Source of the DNA: Providencia heimbachae ATCC 35613
GTDB lineage: Bacteria; Pseudomonadota; Gammaproteobacteria; Enterobacterales; Enterobacteriaceae
DNA: 64,000 nt
Direction: 5' to 3'
NCBI RefSeq assembly: GCF_001655055.1
Contig: NZ_LXEW01000040.1
Span: 1-64,000, forward strand
Position 1 is the first letter of the stretch; each line of letters opens with the position of its first letter. A program made the translations under genes and the position numbers. Below the pieces are notes generated by a model. The model did no database searches. It was given only the letters and a program-made list of their open reading frames with translations, and was not told the DNA's origin. Shown piece after piece: positions 20,334 through 30,381 of the stretch.

Positions 20334-20370
20334 TAGATAACCAGAGAGCTTAATGTTCTCTGGTTATCTA
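20334..20370 (+). terminator. Hairpin terminator downstream of fadM
   Basis: Perfect 14-bp inverted repeat TAGATAACCAGAGA/TCTCTGGTTATCTA with a 9-base loop, four bases past the fadM stop. The tail is not a clean T-run, but the position between convergent genes fits a terminator. Confidence 0.65.
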
Positions 20371-20380
20371 CCCATTATTA

Positions 20381-20456
20381 TTCGAATTGCAGGGTTGTTG
20401 ATTGTTGCTAAGCTTGCCGTTCGCTTGTTGGCTACCGGCAATTCAAATTATTTTGG
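20381..20456. repeat. Dispersed palindromic intergenic element, degenerate copy
   Basis: The ends TTCGAATTGCAGG and CCGGCAATTCAAATTATTTT form an imperfect inverted repeat. The right end (AATTCAAATTATTT) resembles the segment AACTCGAATTATTT in the 129-bp repeats, and the left end resembles the element at 53051. It lies between convergent fadM and queC, a usual place for such elements. Confidence 0.55.
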
Positions 20457-20495
20457 ACGTCGGTAGGTTGGTTGTTGGCGTGATAAATATCGCGC

Positions 20496-21188
20496 TTATT
20501 TTAAGAGCTGTTGTAAGGACTGCATAACGGCTTCTTTATTACTTAAGTAATAATTCAAACCTTTGCTACGTAAGTGGCATGCAGCACACTCACCACAGCC
20601 ATCGCCTTGAATTCCATTATAACAAGTGAGGGTTTGTTCTCTTATTGTTTGAAGGTGCCCAAAGGAGTCTGCAAGCGCCCACGTTTGCGCTTTATCTAGC
20701 CACATAAGTGGCGTTTCAAAACGGATATCTTTTGCGAGGCCAAGATTAACGGCATGGTTGAGTGATTTGACGAATTCATCTCGACAATCTGGGTAGCCTG
20801 AAAAATCCGTTTCACAAACCCCTGTAATAACCGCTTCAGCTTGTACTTGATAAGCATAAATTGCCGCGAGTGTAAGAAATAAAATATTTCGGCCAGGAAC
20901 AAATGTGCTAGGAAGTGAACTCGATTCACTTTCATTAAAATCAGGTACAGGGATGTTGTCTCTTGTTAAGCTACTCACGGCGAGTTCATTGAGCAATGTA
21001 ACATCTAATGTTTTATGTGCTGTCGCACCAAGATGTTGGCTTAATTTTTGAGCAACCTCGATTTCAAAACGGTGGCGTTGGCCATAATCAAAGGTGACAC
21101 AATGAACCTCATCATAGTTCTTTAATGCTTGAATAAGGCATGTCGTTGAGTCCTGCCCTCCACTAAAGACAACAACCGCACGTTTCAT
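20496..21188 (-). CDS. queC: 7-cyano-7-deazaguanine synthase QueC
   Basis: Converts 7-carboxy-7-deazaguanine to preQ0 with ATP and ammonia, a step in queuosine biosynthesis. I start at the ATG giving [17 protein letters not shown], preceded by AAGGAG; the frame from 21236 only adds unrelated residues. The PP-loop ATP-binding motif SGGQDS is at residues 9-14, and the zinc-binding cysteines are in the [16 protein letters not shown] cluster near the C-terminus. The 230 residues match the family length. In E. coli ybaE and cof lie between queC and decR; neither is present here. Confidence 0.96.
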   Translation of the reverse strand: MKRAVVVFSGGQDSTTCLIQALKNYDEVHCVTFDYGQRHRFEIEVAQKLSQHLGATAHKTLDVTLLNELAVSSLTRDNIPVPDFNESESSSLPSTFVPGRNILFLTLAAIYAYQVQAEAVITGVCETDFSGYPDCRDEFVKSLNHAVNLGLAKDIRFETPLMWLDKAQTWALADSFGHLQTIREQTLTCYNGIQGDGCGECAACHLRSKGLNYYLSNKEAVMQSLQQLLK

Positions 21189-21441
21189 AAAGATCTCCTT
21201 GGTAATATAAATCATGATAACTAAGCCATTTTGCAAAAGAGGATGTTAACCACGCAAAATGAGTTTAGTAGGTATTTTTTTCATTAACTTATCAGTTAAT
21301 AAACTATTTATGCTGTATTGAACCTATTTATATAAAATAGTTCTATTATATTCGCTATAATTCAAGCCATGTGTTTTTCATATAGCGTTACTTTCATATC
21401 AGATGACAAGTAAAACAGCTTTTAGTCAGGAGAGCCAGCGG

Positions 21442-21903
21442 GTGTTAGATAAGATAGATAAAAAACTGCTTTGCCTATTACAGAATGATAGTAGCTTGTC
21501 GCTAAATGTTCTTGCAGAGGCTGTCAATTTAACATCAACACCTTGCTGGAAAAGGTTAAAGCGCTTAGAGGATGATGGCTATATTCGAGGGCGCGTGACA
21601 CTGCTTGATGGCGAGAAATTAGGTTTAGGACTGACGGTGATTGTGATGATAAAAACACAGCATCATAATAGCGAATGGTATGAGCAATTTGTCTCCTTTG
21701 TTAGCCAACTTCCTGAAGTCTTGATATTTTATCGTATGGCTGGAGAGTATGATTATCTGATGCAAGTTGAAGTACATGACATGAAATCTTATGATTTATT
21801 TTATAAGAAGCTTGTTAATGGTGTGCAGGGGTTAATTGATGTAACCTCAAGTTTTGCAATGGAAAAAATAAAATATACAACAGTGTTGCCAATCCCTGAT
21901 TAA
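21442..21903 (+). CDS. decR: Lrp/AsnC-family regulator DecR (YbaO)
   Basis: One-component regulator with an N-terminal winged helix-turn-helix and a C-terminal RAM ligand-binding domain. E. coli DecR responds to cysteine and activates the desulfidase system that detoxifies cysteine; the same role is inferred. I prefer the GTG start (V)[17 protein letters not shown] because AGGAG lies 9 bases upstream and the resulting 153 residues match E. coli (152); the ATG at 21403 has no ribosome-binding site. Conserved blocks are [20 protein letters not shown] (DNA-binding) and [14 protein letters not shown] (RAM). A small hairpin at 21922-21940 follows. Confidence 0.9.
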   Translation: MLDKIDKKLLCLLQNDSSLSLNVLAEAVNLTSTPCWKRLKRLEDDGYIRGRVTLLDGEKLGLGLTVIVMIKTQHHNSEWYEQFVSFVSQLPEVLIFYRMAGEYDYLMQVEVHDMKSYDLFYKKLVNGVQGLIDVTSSFAMEKIKYTTVLPIPD

Positions 21904-22000
21904 TGACGTCACTGAAGGAGTAAGCAGCCAAGGGCTGCTTTACCTATAATGTAATGCCGAATATCGGCAAGTAAATCAACATCACTCAAGGCAGTATTAC

Positions 22001-23746
22001 GTGCGATTATTTTCACAACTACGCTGGTATTTTGTTAGTGAATGGCGACGCTATCTCGGCGCTATTTTCTTCTTAATTATCATTGCTATCTTACAGCTCG
22101 TTCCTCCACGTCTAGTCGGTATTGTGGTTGATGGCGTAAGCAAAGACTCAATGACAAAAAATCAGTTAGTTTCTTATGTTTTATTGATGCTATTTATTGC
22201 ATTAATGGTATATGGCCTTCGTTATGTATGGCGCTTATGGTTATTTGGTGCAAGTTATAAACTTGCAGTACAACTGCGTCAAAAATTTTATCGGCAATTG
22301 AGTTTACAAAACCAAGCATTTTATCTTCGCTATCGCACTGGCGATCTAATTGCTCGCACCACCAATGATGTGGATCGTGTTGTTTTTGCTGCCGGAGAAG
22401 GGGTATTAACCCTAGTCGATTCCCTTGTTATGGGTTGCGCTGTATTGATCATGATGAGTGTTGAAATTAGCTGGCAGTTGACTTTACTCGCCCTGATCCC
22501 AATGCCTATTATGGCGATGGTGATTAAACGTTATGGCGATCAACTGCATCATCGCTTTAAGCATGCACAAGGTGCTTTTTCAACACTGAATAACCATGCT
22601 CAAGAAAGTTTAACTAGCATTCGAATGATCAAGGCGTTTGGCCTTGAAGATCACCAATCAAACCAATTTGAGCAAGTTGCGACAGAAGCTGGGCGTCGTA
22701 ATATGCATGTTGCTAAGATTGACGCACGTTTTGATCCAACTATTTTTATTGCAATTGGGATGGCTAATTTATTAGCTATCGCAGGCGGAAGCTGGATGGT
22801 ATTAGAAGGTACATTGACTTTAGGTGAGTTAACCAGCTTTGTGATGTATTTAGGGCTAATGATTTGGCCGATGCTCGCACTGGCTTGGATGTTTAATATT
22901 GTTGAGCGAGGGAGTGCCGCTTATAGCCGTATTCTCAGCTTACTTGAAGAGCCTTTAGTAATTAAAGATGGTCCCCATTCTTTGCAAGTAGAAAAAGGGG
23001 TGTTAGTGGCAAATATAACCACATTCAGCTACCCAGAAGCATCCAGAATTGCATTACAAAATGTTTGTTTTGATTTAAAACCTGGCCAATTTTTAGGGTT
23101 ATGTGGACCTACTGGCTCAGGAAAATCAACATTAATTGCGTTATTACAGCGCCAATTTGATGTGACCGAGGGGGATATTCGTTATCAAAATAGACCATTA
23201 CCGGACATTCGGCTAGATGAATGGCGTGCTCGGTTATCGATAGTGAATCAATCGCCTTTTTTATTTTCCGATACTGTTGCCGGTAATATCGCCCTTGGTC
23301 GGCCTAACGCATCAGTCGAGGAAATAGAAGAAGCGGCTCGTATTGCTTGTGTGCATGATGATATTTTGCGTTTACCTGAAGGCTATCAGACTCAGGTGGG
23401 TGAACGCGGGGTTATGCTTTCAGGTGGACAAAAACAGCGAATTTCCATAGCAAGAGCAATATTGCAGAATGCTGAAGTTCTTATTTTAGATGATGCATTG
23501 TCAGCAGTTGATGGCCAAACTGAATTTACTATTTTACAAAATTTAAATCACTGGCGGCAGGGGCGGACACTAATTATTAGTGCACACCGTTTATCTGCAT
23601 TAGTTGAAGCGGATAATATTCTCGTGCTTTCGCAAGGAACGATTGCTGTTCAAGGTAAGCATGAATCGCTGATTACACAATCAGGCTGGTACAAGGATAT
23701 GTATCGTTATCAGCAAATAGAAGCGGCTTTGGATGGTGATCTATGA
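22001..23746 (+). CDS. mdlA: ABC transporter permease/ATPase MdlA (SmdA)
   Basis: One half of a heterodimeric multidrug-exporter-like ABC transporter. The N-terminal six-helix membrane domain (about residues 15-300) is followed by an ATPase domain with Walker A GPTGSGKS, signature LSGGQKQR and Walker [10 protein letters not shown], where aspartate stands in place of the usual catalytic glutamate. Translation starts at GTG; the N-terminus [20 protein letters not shown] matches E. coli MdlA. The mdlB start overlaps the stop codon by four bases (ATGA), which suggests coupled translation for dimer assembly. The substrate is not known from sequence. Confidence 0.95.
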   Translation: MRLFSQLRWYFVSEWRRYLGAIFFLIIIAILQLVPPRLVGIVVDGVSKDSMTKNQLVSYVLLMLFIALMVYGLRYVWRLWLFGASYKLAVQLRQKFYRQLSLQNQAFYLRYRTGDLIARTTNDVDRVVFAAGEGVLTLVDSLVMGCAVLIMMSVEISWQLTLLALIPMPIMAMVIKRYGDQLHHRFKHAQGAFSTLNNHAQESLTSIRMIKAFGLEDHQSNQFEQVATEAGRRNMHVAKIDARFDPTIFIAIGMANLLAIAGGSWMVLEGTLTLGELTSFVMYLGLMIWPMLALAWMFNIVERGSAAYSRILSLLEEPLVIKDGPHSLQVEKGVLVANITTFSYPEASRIALQNVCFDLKPGQFLGLCGPTGSGKSTLIALLQRQFDVTEGDIRYQNRPLPDIRLDEWRARLSIVNQSPFLFSDTVAGNIALGRPNASVEEIEEAARIACVHDDILRLPEGYQTQVGERGVMLSGGQKQRISIARAILQNAEVLILDDALSAVDGQTEFTILQNLNHWRQGRTLIISAHRLSALVEADNILVLSQGTIAVQGKHESLITQSGWYKDMYRYQQIEAALDGDL

Positions 23747-25527
23747 GCCAAAAAAAATCACTGTGGCCAGCATTAAAACGCTTATTGTCCTATGGAAAAC
23801 CTCATCGAAGCACGATGGGAATTGCGATTGGAATGCTATGGCTTGCGGCAATTGCTGAAGTGAGCGGTCCGCTACTGGTGAGTTACTTTATTGATAACAT
23901 GGTTGCAAAAAAACAGATAATCATGCCCCTAGCCTTATATATGGCAATAGGCTTTATCTTGCTGCAACTGATAGCCGCATTATTACATTATTATCAAACC
24001 ATTTTATTTAATAAAGCCTCTGTCGGTGTCGTCCAGACATTAAGGGCAGATGTAATGAACGCCGCATTGAGACAACCATTGAGTGCTTTTGATAAACAAC
24101 CCGTAGGGCAAATAATTTCAAGAGTGACAAACGATACTGAGGTGATTAAAGACCTATTTGTGATGGTTGTTCCAACCGTATTTCGTAGCTTAGCGCTGAT
24201 CTGTGCCATGTTGGTGGCAATGTTCTCGCTAGAGTGGCGGATGGCATCAATAGCGGTGATGATATTTCCAGCTGTATTCGTGGTAATGCTGGTTTATCAG
24301 CGTCTAAGCACACCAATCGTTCGGCGTGTACGTTCTTATCTTGCAGATATTAATAACGGATTCAATGAAGTCATCAATGGTATGCCGGTGGTCCAACAAT
24401 TTCTACAACAAGCAAGGTTTGGCGCTAAAATACAAGATGTTAGCCAAGAGCATTATCTTGCACGAATGAAAGCACTTAAGCTTGATGGGCTGTTATTACG
24501 CCCACTACTGAGCCTGTTTTCAGCTTCTGTATTATGTGGGTTATTGTTGCTATTTGGTTTTGATGGTACGAGCACCATCGGTGTTGGGGTGCTCTATGCG
24601 TTTATCAACTATTTAGGGCGCTTAAATGAACCGTTAATTGAACTAACTTCCCAGCAATCAATGCTACAGCAAGCGGTTGTTTCTGGTGAACGTGTATTTG
24701 AGTTAATGGATAGCCCGCAGCAGGGATATGGTCAAAATATTGTGCCATTACAAGGTGGAACGATAGATATTCGCCATGTTTCATTCGCGTATCGAGAAGA
24801 CAAAATGGTACTTAAAGATATCAACCTTTATGTCCCTGAAAATAACTTCATTGCACTAGTGGGTCATACGGGAAGCGGTAAAAGTACCATAGCCAATTTA
24901 ATCATGGGTTATTACCCTTGGCAGCAAGGGGAAATCTTGCTGGATGGACGTGATTTAAATTCACTTTCACACCAAGTACTTCGTAATGGGATTGCTATGG
25001 TACAGCAAGACCCTGTGGTACTCGCCGCCTCATTCTTTGATAACATTGCATTAGGGCGCGATGTGTCTTCAGAAAAAGTGTGGCAAGTATTAGAAACGGT
25101 ACAATTGGCAGAGCATGTGCAGCATTTACCTGATGGACTAGATACATTGCTTGGTGAGCAGGGAAATACGCTTTCTGTGGGGCAACGGCAGTTATTGGCA
25201 ATGGCACGAGTGCTTGTTATTACCCCTAAAATTTTAATTTTAGATGAAGCAACGGCGAATATTGATTCGGGTACCGAGCAAGCGATTCAAAAAGCATTAC
25301 GAGTGATCCGGAAAACAACCACATTAGTGGTGATAGCGCACCGTTTATCAACCATTGTCGATGCAGATCAAGTTGTTGTGCTTCATCGTGGTGCAATTGT
25401 CGAGCAAGGTGATCACCGCCATTTGCTTCAGCAAAAAGGGCGTTATTATCAGATGTATCAGTTACAACAAGTGGGGGAATCATTAAACGCCCATGATGAG
25501 ATTGAAACAGAAATTTTGTTAACCTAA
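23743..25527 (+). CDS. mdlB: ABC transporter permease/ATPase MdlB (SmdB)
   Basis: Partner half-transporter of MdlA, 594 residues with an N-terminal membrane domain and a C-terminal ATPase. Walker A is GHTGSGKS; the signature is the variant LSVGQRQ; Walker [12 protein letters not shown] keeps the catalytic glutamate. Together with the aspartate in MdlA this predicts one canonical and one degenerate ATP site, as in other heterodimeric exporters. The gene overlaps mdlA by four bases and is followed by a terminator placed between it and the glnK regulatory region. Confidence 0.95.
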   Translation: MSQKKSLWPALKRLLSYGKPHRSTMGIAIGMLWLAAIAEVSGPLLVSYFIDNMVAKKQIIMPLALYMAIGFILLQLIAALLHYYQTILFNKASVGVVQTLRADVMNAALRQPLSAFDKQPVGQIISRVTNDTEVIKDLFVMVVPTVFRSLALICAMLVAMFSLEWRMASIAVMIFPAVFVVMLVYQRLSTPIVRRVRSYLADINNGFNEVINGMPVVQQFLQQARFGAKIQDVSQEHYLARMKALKLDGLLLRPLLSLFSASVLCGLLLLFGFDGTSTIGVGVLYAFINYLGRLNEPLIELTSQQSMLQQAVVSGERVFELMDSPQQGYGQNIVPLQGGTIDIRHVSFAYREDKMVLKDINLYVPENNFIALVGHTGSGKSTIANLIMGYYPWQQGEILLDGRDLNSLSHQVLRNGIAMVQQDPVVLAASFFDNIALGRDVSSEKVWQVLETVQLAEHVQHLPDGLDTLLGEQGNTLSVGQRQLLAMARVLVITPKILILDEATANIDSGTEQAIQKALRVIRKTTTLVVIAHRLSTIVDADQVVVLHRGAIVEQGDHRHLLQQKGRYYQMYQLQQVGESLNAHDEIETEILLT

Positions 25528-25533
25528 TTGTTT

Positions 25534-25550
25534 TGCACCTCAATAATGCA
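25534..25550 (+). promoter_or_regulatory. Candidate NtrC-binding site (glnK enhancer)
   Basis: TGCACC-TCAAT-AATGCA matches the NtrC dyad TGCACC-N5-GGTGCA at 10 of 12 arm positions. It lies about 100 bases upstream of the expected glnK transcription start, a usual enhancer distance, just after the mdlB stop codon. Confidence 0.6.
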
Positions 25551-25558
25551 TTCTATTT

Positions 25559-25583
25559 AACCACTCAATTGAGTGGTTTTTTA
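25559..25583 (+). terminator. Rho-independent terminator of mdlAB
   Basis: Perfect 8-bp stem AACCACTC/GAGTGGTT with loop AATT and a T-run. It sits between the NtrC site and the sigma-54 promoter of glnK. Confidence 0.88.
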
Positions 25584-25622
25584 TTTTGTGCTTTCTTATT
25601 GAATAATAAGAATAAAAATTTA

Positions 25623-25638
25623 TGGCACGTAATTTGCT
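25623..25638 (+). promoter_or_regulatory. Sigma-54 promoter of glnK-amtB
   Basis: TGGCACG-TAAT-TTGCT matches the sigma-54 consensus TGGCACG-N4-TTGCW at every position, with correct GG to GC spacing. The glnK ATG lies 65 bases downstream. With the upstream NtrC site this predicts induction under nitrogen limitation. Confidence 0.92.
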
Positions 25639-25667
25639 ATTTAATATGTGCAGTCATATAGGGGTAA

Positions 25668-26042
<375 letters not shown>

Positions 26043-26052
26043 GAGAATAATT

Positions 26053-27336
26053 ATGGGTAGATGGTTCCAATACTTATATTTGCTAATACTAGGTAGTTTT
26101 CCAATCAATGTGCTTGCTTCTGGGGAAAGTCTCGATAAAGCGGATAATGCATTTATGATGATTTGTACTGCATTGGTTTTATTCATGATAGTACCGGGTA
26201 TTGCATTATTTTATGGCGGGTTGCTTAGAAGTAAAAATGTACTTTCATTGATGGCTCAAACTACGGTCATACTTGCACTTGTTTCGGTTATTTGGATTGT
26301 TTATGGCTACAGCCTCGCATTTAGTGAGGGGAATAGTCTCTTTGGTGGTTTTGACCAATTTATGTTGAAAGGTATTACGGTTGATAGTTTATCGGCAACC
26401 ATTCCTCAATTTGTGCATGTCGCTTTTCAAGGCGCATTTGCCTGCTTGACGGTTGCACTTATCGTAGGGGCATTAGGAGAACGCATTAAATTTTCAGCAA
26501 TATTGATTTTTACCCTTATTTGGACAACTTTTGCTTATTTACCGATGGCTCATATGGTTTGGGGGGGCGGGTTGTTAGCACAAGATGGCGCCCTCGATTT
26601 TGCTGGTGGTACAGTTGTGCATATTAATGCTGCAGTCGCTGGTTTAGTTGGTGCTTACTTACTCGGTAAACGTACAGGTTTGGGCAAAGAAGCCATTAAG
26701 CCTCATAATCTGCCTATGGTATTTATGGGGACGTCAATTCTATTCATTGGTTGGTTTGGTTTTAATGCGGGTTCAGCAGGCAGTGCAAATGGTATTGCTG
26801 CGTTGGCCTTTGTTAATACCGTTGCTGCCGCATCTGGTGCAATACTATCATGGACATTTGCCGAGTGGATTTTCCGAGATAAGCCTTCATTATTGGGTGC
26901 TTGTTCAGGCTGCTTGGCAGGATTAGTCGGCATAACACCTGCCGCAGGAACAGTTGGTATTGGTGGTGCACTTATTATTGGTGTATTTTCCGGCATGGCA
27001 GGGTTATGGGGAGTCGTCATTTTAAAACGTTGGCTGAAAGTTGACGATGTATGTGACGTATTTGGTGTTCATGGTGTTTGTGGAATTGTCGGTTGCTTGC
27101 TTACGGGGGTCTTTACTGCGACAGCACTAGGAGGAAGTGGCTATGCAGATGGTGTGACGATGATGAAACAAGTTGGCATACAAGCATTTAGTATTTTAGT
27201 TTGTGTTATTTGGACCGCTATAGTGGCTTATATTGCATTTACCATTGCCGATAAAACTTCAGGATTACGTATTGGTGTAGAACAAGAACGGGAAGGGCTA
27301 GATATTACTTCCCATGGTGAGAGTGCATACAATTAA
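26053..27336 (+). CDS. amtB: Ammonium transporter AmtB
   Basis: Inner-membrane trimeric ammonium channel, 427 residues with eleven predicted helices after a signal sequence (MGRWFQYLYLLILGSFPINV, cleaved near ASGES). The chosen ATG has AGGAG eight bases upstream; the open frame extends back into glnK but has no support there. The twin pore histidines are in VVHINAAVAG and FGVHGVCGIVG. The family signature DFAGGTVVHINAA and the C-terminal EREGLDITSHGE used for GlnK contact are present. A strong bidirectional terminator follows. Confidence 0.96.
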   Translation: MGRWFQYLYLLILGSFPINVLASGESLDKADNAFMMICTALVLFMIVPGIALFYGGLLRSKNVLSLMAQTTVILALVSVIWIVYGYSLAFSEGNSLFGGFDQFMLKGITVDSLSATIPQFVHVAFQGAFACLTVALIVGALGERIKFSAILIFTLIWTTFAYLPMAHMVWGGGLLAQDGALDFAGGTVVHINAAVAGLVGAYLLGKRTGLGKEAIKPHNLPMVFMGTSILFIGWFGFNAGSAGSANGIAALAFVNTVAAASGAILSWTFAEWIFRDKPSLLGACSGCLAGLVGITPAAGTVGIGGALIIGVFSGMAGLWGVVILKRWLKVDDVCDVFGVHGVCGIVGCLLTGVFTATALGGSGYADGVTMMKQVGIQAFSILVCVIWTAIVAYIAFTIADKTSGLRIGVEQEREGLDITSHGESAYN

Positions 27337-27374
27337 GTCTCGCTATATTCACGATGATGCAATTGATGCTCTAT

Positions 27375-27410
27375 AAAAGTGATGGTAGCGATTGTGCTAC
27401 CATCACTTTT
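27375..27410. terminator. Bidirectional terminator between amtB and tesB
   Basis: Perfect 15-bp stem AAAAGTGATGGTAGC/GCTACCATCACTTTT with a 6-base loop; A-tract and T-tract flanks let it serve the convergent genes on both strands. Confidence 0.9.
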
Positions 27411-27450
27411 ATCATGTAAGTAATTACTTACTTATTATCTTTATTTACGA

Positions 27451-28317
27451 CTAACGAGGCTTTCTCTTTCGGATTACACCCTCTTGCACTGTCGTTGCCA
27501 CTAAATCCCCTGACGGATTATAAATTTGGCCTTTAACAAATCCTCTTCCTCCTGATGCCGAAGGGCTTTCAACGGCATAAAGTAGCCAATCATCTAATTT
27601 AAATGGACGATGGAACCACATGGAGTGATCGATAGTGGCAACTTGTAGATCTCGCTCCATAAAACCTCGACCATGTGGTTGTAAGGCTGCTGGCAAGAAA
27701 TTGTAATCGGATGCATAACCTAATAAATAATGATGTAAGGAAGGGATATCTGGAAGTTCCCCTTTAGCTTTAAACCAAATATAGCGAAATGGTTCTTGAG
27801 GTGCACTATCAAATGGACTATAGAATTCGATAGGACGAAATTCAAATGGTGTTGGTCGTAATGCGTATTTTTTTACCGCCTCTGGCAATTTATCCGCAAA
27901 GCGTTGAATGATGTCGTCTTGCGAAATTAATTGAGATGGGCCGGGTACATCAGGCATGAGGTTTTGATGGTTAAAGCCTTCTTCCTGTGTTTGGAATGAC
28001 GCGGTCATAAAAAAGATAGGCTTACCATTTTGAATTGCACTGACTCGTCGGGTACTAAAACTGCCGCCGTCTCGTAGGTTTTCGACATCATAAATAATGG
28101 GTCTCATACTGTCGCCGGGACGTAAAAAATAGCTATGGAAAGAGGTAATAAACCGATCTTCAGGGGTGGTTTGCTCTGCGGCATACATGGCCTGGCCTAC
28201 AACTTGACCGCCAAAAACTTGAGGTAAACCAAGATCTTCACTTTGTCCCCGAAAAATACCTTCTTCAATCTTTTCGAGTTCAATTAGTCGGATTAAATTT
28301 TGTAATTCTGGGCTCAT
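27451..28317 (-). CDS. tesB: Acyl-CoA thioesterase II
   Basis: Hydrolyses a broad range of medium- and long-chain acyl-CoAs. The 288 residues form two hot-dog domains, matching TesB (E. coli 286). The N-terminus ends with [20 protein letters not shown], the family signature; [20 protein letters not shown] lies in the second domain close to the catalytic region. It is convergent with amtB and divergent from ybaY, the conserved enterobacterial arrangement. Confidence 0.96.
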   Translation of the reverse strand: MSPELQNLIRLIELEKIEEGIFRGQSEDLGLPQVFGGQVVGQAMYAAEQTTPEDRFITSFHSYFLRPGDSMRPIIYDVENLRDGGSFSTRRVSAIQNGKPIFFMTASFQTQEEGFNHQNLMPDVPGPSQLISQDDIIQRFADKLPEAVKKYALRPTPFEFRPIEFYSPFDSAPQEPFRYIWFKAKGELPDIPSLHHYLLGYASDYNFLPAALQPHGRGFMERDLQVATIDHSMWFHRPFKLDDWLLYAVESPSASGGRGFVKGQIYNPSGDLVATTVQEGVIRKRKPR

Positions 28318-28637
28318 AGTGACCTTAAGGATAATTAAAAAATATTAGATACGTTTATTTTCCCATTATTTAAGGAAAATAGGTAGGTATACTGTCCCCC
28401 ATCATTATTTATGGGCTGTATTGCCAATATTGATATGTAATTTAATGATTGGATATCGATAGTTTTTGGATGTAAAGCCTGTATGGAAAAATTGACGCTT
28501 ACTAATTATTACAATTTGAAATAATATTTTATTAATATGATTATATTAGCTATACTTTTTATTCATGCATGAAAATGTGCATATTAATAAAAAACAATGA
28601 GGGCTTTAATATAAGCTTTTGTTTTATAGGTAATTAT
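28318..28637. other. tesB-ybaY divergent intergenic region
   Basis: The 320 AT-rich bases hold the promoters of the divergent tesB and ybaY genes. I recognise no specific site. Confidence 0.45.
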
Positions 28638-29096
28638 ATGGTTTTATGCCGCTACATAGTTGGCTTTTTAATTCTGTTTTTCTTAGTTGGTTGTGAAGGT
28701 AATGCAACAAAACCAAATGAGAGAACACTGCGTACTAAAAGTGAACACAATAATCAGAAGATAGATTCGGGGAGAATTGATGGTAAAGTTATCATCATGC
28801 AGGATGCTGCTTTGCCTGAAAATGCGAAAATCACCGTTACATTAGCGGATACATCAATGATGGATCTGCCGGCGCTAGTTTTATCGCAGAAATATTATGA
28901 CTCACAGGGGAATCAGCCCTTTATTCCATTTGTGTTAACGTATCATAAAAATGAAATTCGCCCAGATGCTAAGATTACAATAAGTGCCTCCATTCACTCG
29001 GAAGGGAAGTTGCTGTATATCTCAAATACTGTCATTGAAGTTATTAATAACGGAGTAACTAAGGACGTTGATGTATTAGTGGTTCCTGCTAACTAG
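28638..29096 (+). CDS. ybaY: YbaY-like lipoprotein
   Basis: A 152-residue predicted lipoprotein with signal MVLCRYIVGFLILFFLVGC (lipobox FLVGC) and a low-complexity linker. The beta-rich domain (residues about 45-150) is of the YbaY/YscW type (DSGRIDGKVIIMQDAALPEN, TVTLADTSMMDLPALVLSQK, PFVLTYHKNEIRPDAKITIS). The E. coli counterpart is longer, with a C-terminal tail absent here. Function is unknown; position between tesB and ffs is conserved. I start at the ATG directly before the signal sequence; the frame opens upstream at 28569. Confidence 0.87.
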   Translation: MVLCRYIVGFLILFFLVGCEGNATKPNERTLRTKSEHNNQKIDSGRIDGKVIIMQDAALPENAKITVTLADTSMMDLPALVLSQKYYDSQGNQPFIPFVLTYHKNEIRPDAKITISASIHSEGKLLYISNTVIEVINNGVTKDVDVLVVPAN

Positions 29097-29235
29097 TTGT
29101 TTATTACTCATCTCTCGTTCGTTATACGTTATTAGTCTCGTTGACAGGCAGTGCATATATTTTAATCCTCTAATGTAAAAATGATCAGCCTCTAGGATTA
29201 TCTGCGTAATAAAACAGCACTTAGTAGCGGCTTCC

Positions 29236-29264
29236 TTGCTATTTTACTGTCTATCAAGCATAAT
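29236..29264 (+). promoter_or_regulatory. Promoter of the 4.5S RNA gene
   Basis: TTGCTA, a 17-base spacer and CATAAT are followed by the GC-rich discriminator GCCCCTGC typical of stable RNA promoters. A start near 29271 would give a 5' leader of about 20 bases, comparable to the leader that RNase P removes from E. coli 4.5S precursor. Confidence 0.72.
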
Positions 29265-29291
29265 GCCCCTGCTTTGAAAGAAGCACTCAAT

Positions 29292-29405
29292 GGGGGCTCT
29301 GTTGGTTCTCCCGCAACGCTAACTTGTTAACTTGGTCAGGTCCGGAAGGAAGCAGCCATGGCAGGGGTCGTGTGTGCCGGGATGTCGCTGGCAGGGCTCC
29401 CACCC
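29292..29405 (+). ncRNA. ffs: 4.5S RNA (signal recognition particle RNA)
   Basis: The 114-base segment is nearly identical to E. coli 4.5S RNA. The ends GGGGGCTCTG and CAGGGCTCCCACCC pair to close the long hairpin. The Ffh-binding apex is intact: GGTCAGGTCCGGAAGGAAGC with the GGAA tetraloop, then the symmetric loop strand. With Ffh it targets nascent membrane proteins to FtsY and Sec. It lies downstream of ybaY as in E. coli. Confidence 0.97.
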
Positions 29406-29679
29406 AAATTAAAACCCTTCTCTTATCTCTTTATTTGCCATTGCTTACTTTCTGATGTGAAATTTCGATTTATTTAAAATAAATATATGAATTTTTATCA
29501 TATTTAATCATTAGAACTAAAATAATCGAGTTTTATTTATAATTAAAACCCAAAAATTGGCAATACACTGAATGTTAAATTTAAAGGATTTATTTATATA
29601 AAAGCAGATGGAATGAAAATTAGGCGCGGTAGGTTAAGCATTCTATAATGCTTAAATTGAAATAATAAAATAAAAGTCG
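29406..29679. other. Intergenic region after ffs
   Basis: AT-rich, without a credible frame. I see no strong terminator directly behind ffs, only C/T-rich sequence (CCCTTCTCTTATCTCTTT). Confidence 0.45.
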
Positions 29680-29703
29680 AGCCGATAAGAAATGTTATCG
29701 GCT
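29680..29703 (-). terminator. Terminator of tomB-hha
   Basis: Perfect 9-bp stem AGCCGATAA/TTATCGGCT with a 6-base loop; on the minus strand it is followed by CGACTTTTATTTTA. Confidence 0.82.
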
Positions 29704-29738
29704 ATAACCAGTTACTATCTGTGCGTGTTAATAAGATA

Positions 29739-29942
29739 TTATCTAACAAACTTCCAAACAGATGGTGGTATCTTGTCGTAAAGTTTATTCATTGTCAGCT
29801 CAGCTAGGCGATGATCAGCAGCTGAGTAAAATAACTCCAGCTCATCTTCAGAGAGCTCGTACTTATTTTTTTCAATGACACGCTCAAGTGTTTCAATTGT
29901 TGTGCATTTTCTTAAACGCATTAGATAATCAAATTTGGTCAT
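29739..29942 (-). CDS. hha: Hha/YmoA-family nucleoid modulator
   Basis: Small helical protein (67 residues) that binds H-NS and modulates silencing of horizontally acquired and virulence genes, including temperature-controlled ones. The sequence [19 protein letters not shown] and [20 protein letters not shown] match Hha and YmoA closely. It lies downstream of tomB in the conserved tomB-hha pair, 70 bases apart, with AAAGGG before the start. In this window its likely targets are the two AT-rich fimbrial operons, which is inference only. Confidence 0.97.
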   Translation of the reverse strand: MTKFDYLMRLRKCTTIETLERVIEKNKYELSEDELELFYSAADHRLAELTMNKLYDKIPPSVWKFVR

Positions 29943-30012
29943 AACACCCTTTCTTTTATGAAAAAATTTATAACATACTATGTTATAGTTTGCTTAAAGG
30001 TAAATAATATCT

Positions 30013-30381
30013 TTACGTTTTACTGGTCAGACATTTTAAATCATCTTCCAGAACAGAGACAAGATTTTGGTTCATGCTTTCCCAGTCAATAATCTCACTA
30101 AGCGTTATTACAGGGCTACCGAATAAGTCATAGGTCTCGTCAAGATACTCTTCAACTAATGATATAACGAGATTCTCTTTTGGATATTTAATTTTAAATC
30201 GCCAAACAAAAGCAGCAATATGCTCGATAAGTTCATTGAGATTGGCACTTTGTTGTGAGCTGAGATCATTTATCCAGTGTGTATTCGTTTTTTGTAAACT
30301 TAAAATTGCGTCTCGATTCAGACTGTTACATAAATACTTTAACTCTGCTATATCATGTTTTTTGGGTGAATATTCATCCAT
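30013..30381 (-). CDS. tomB: Hha toxicity modulator TomB
   Basis: Antidote partner of Hha in the proposed Hha-TomB toxin-antitoxin pair. I choose the ATG giving MDEYSPKKHDIAELKYLCNS, preceded by GGAGG at good spacing; a GTG two codons upstream overlaps that site. The 122 residues match E. coli TomB in length, including LNELIEHIAAFVWRFKIKYP and a cysteine near the C-terminus (LKCLTSK) comparable to the one implicated in oxidation of Hha. In E. coli acrAB lies upstream; here the next gene is mltD. Confidence 0.94.
   Translation of the reverse strand: MDEYSPKKHDIAELKYLCNSLNRDAILSLQKTNTHWINDLSSQQSANLNELIEHIAAFVWRFKIKYPKENLVISLVEEYLDETYDLFGSPVITLSEIIDWESMNQNLVSVLEDDLKCLTSKT

Noticed and set aside
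25226-25543. 105-codon frame antisense to the end of mdlB
   Set aside because: Shadow of a strongly conserved ATPase domain; no start signals.
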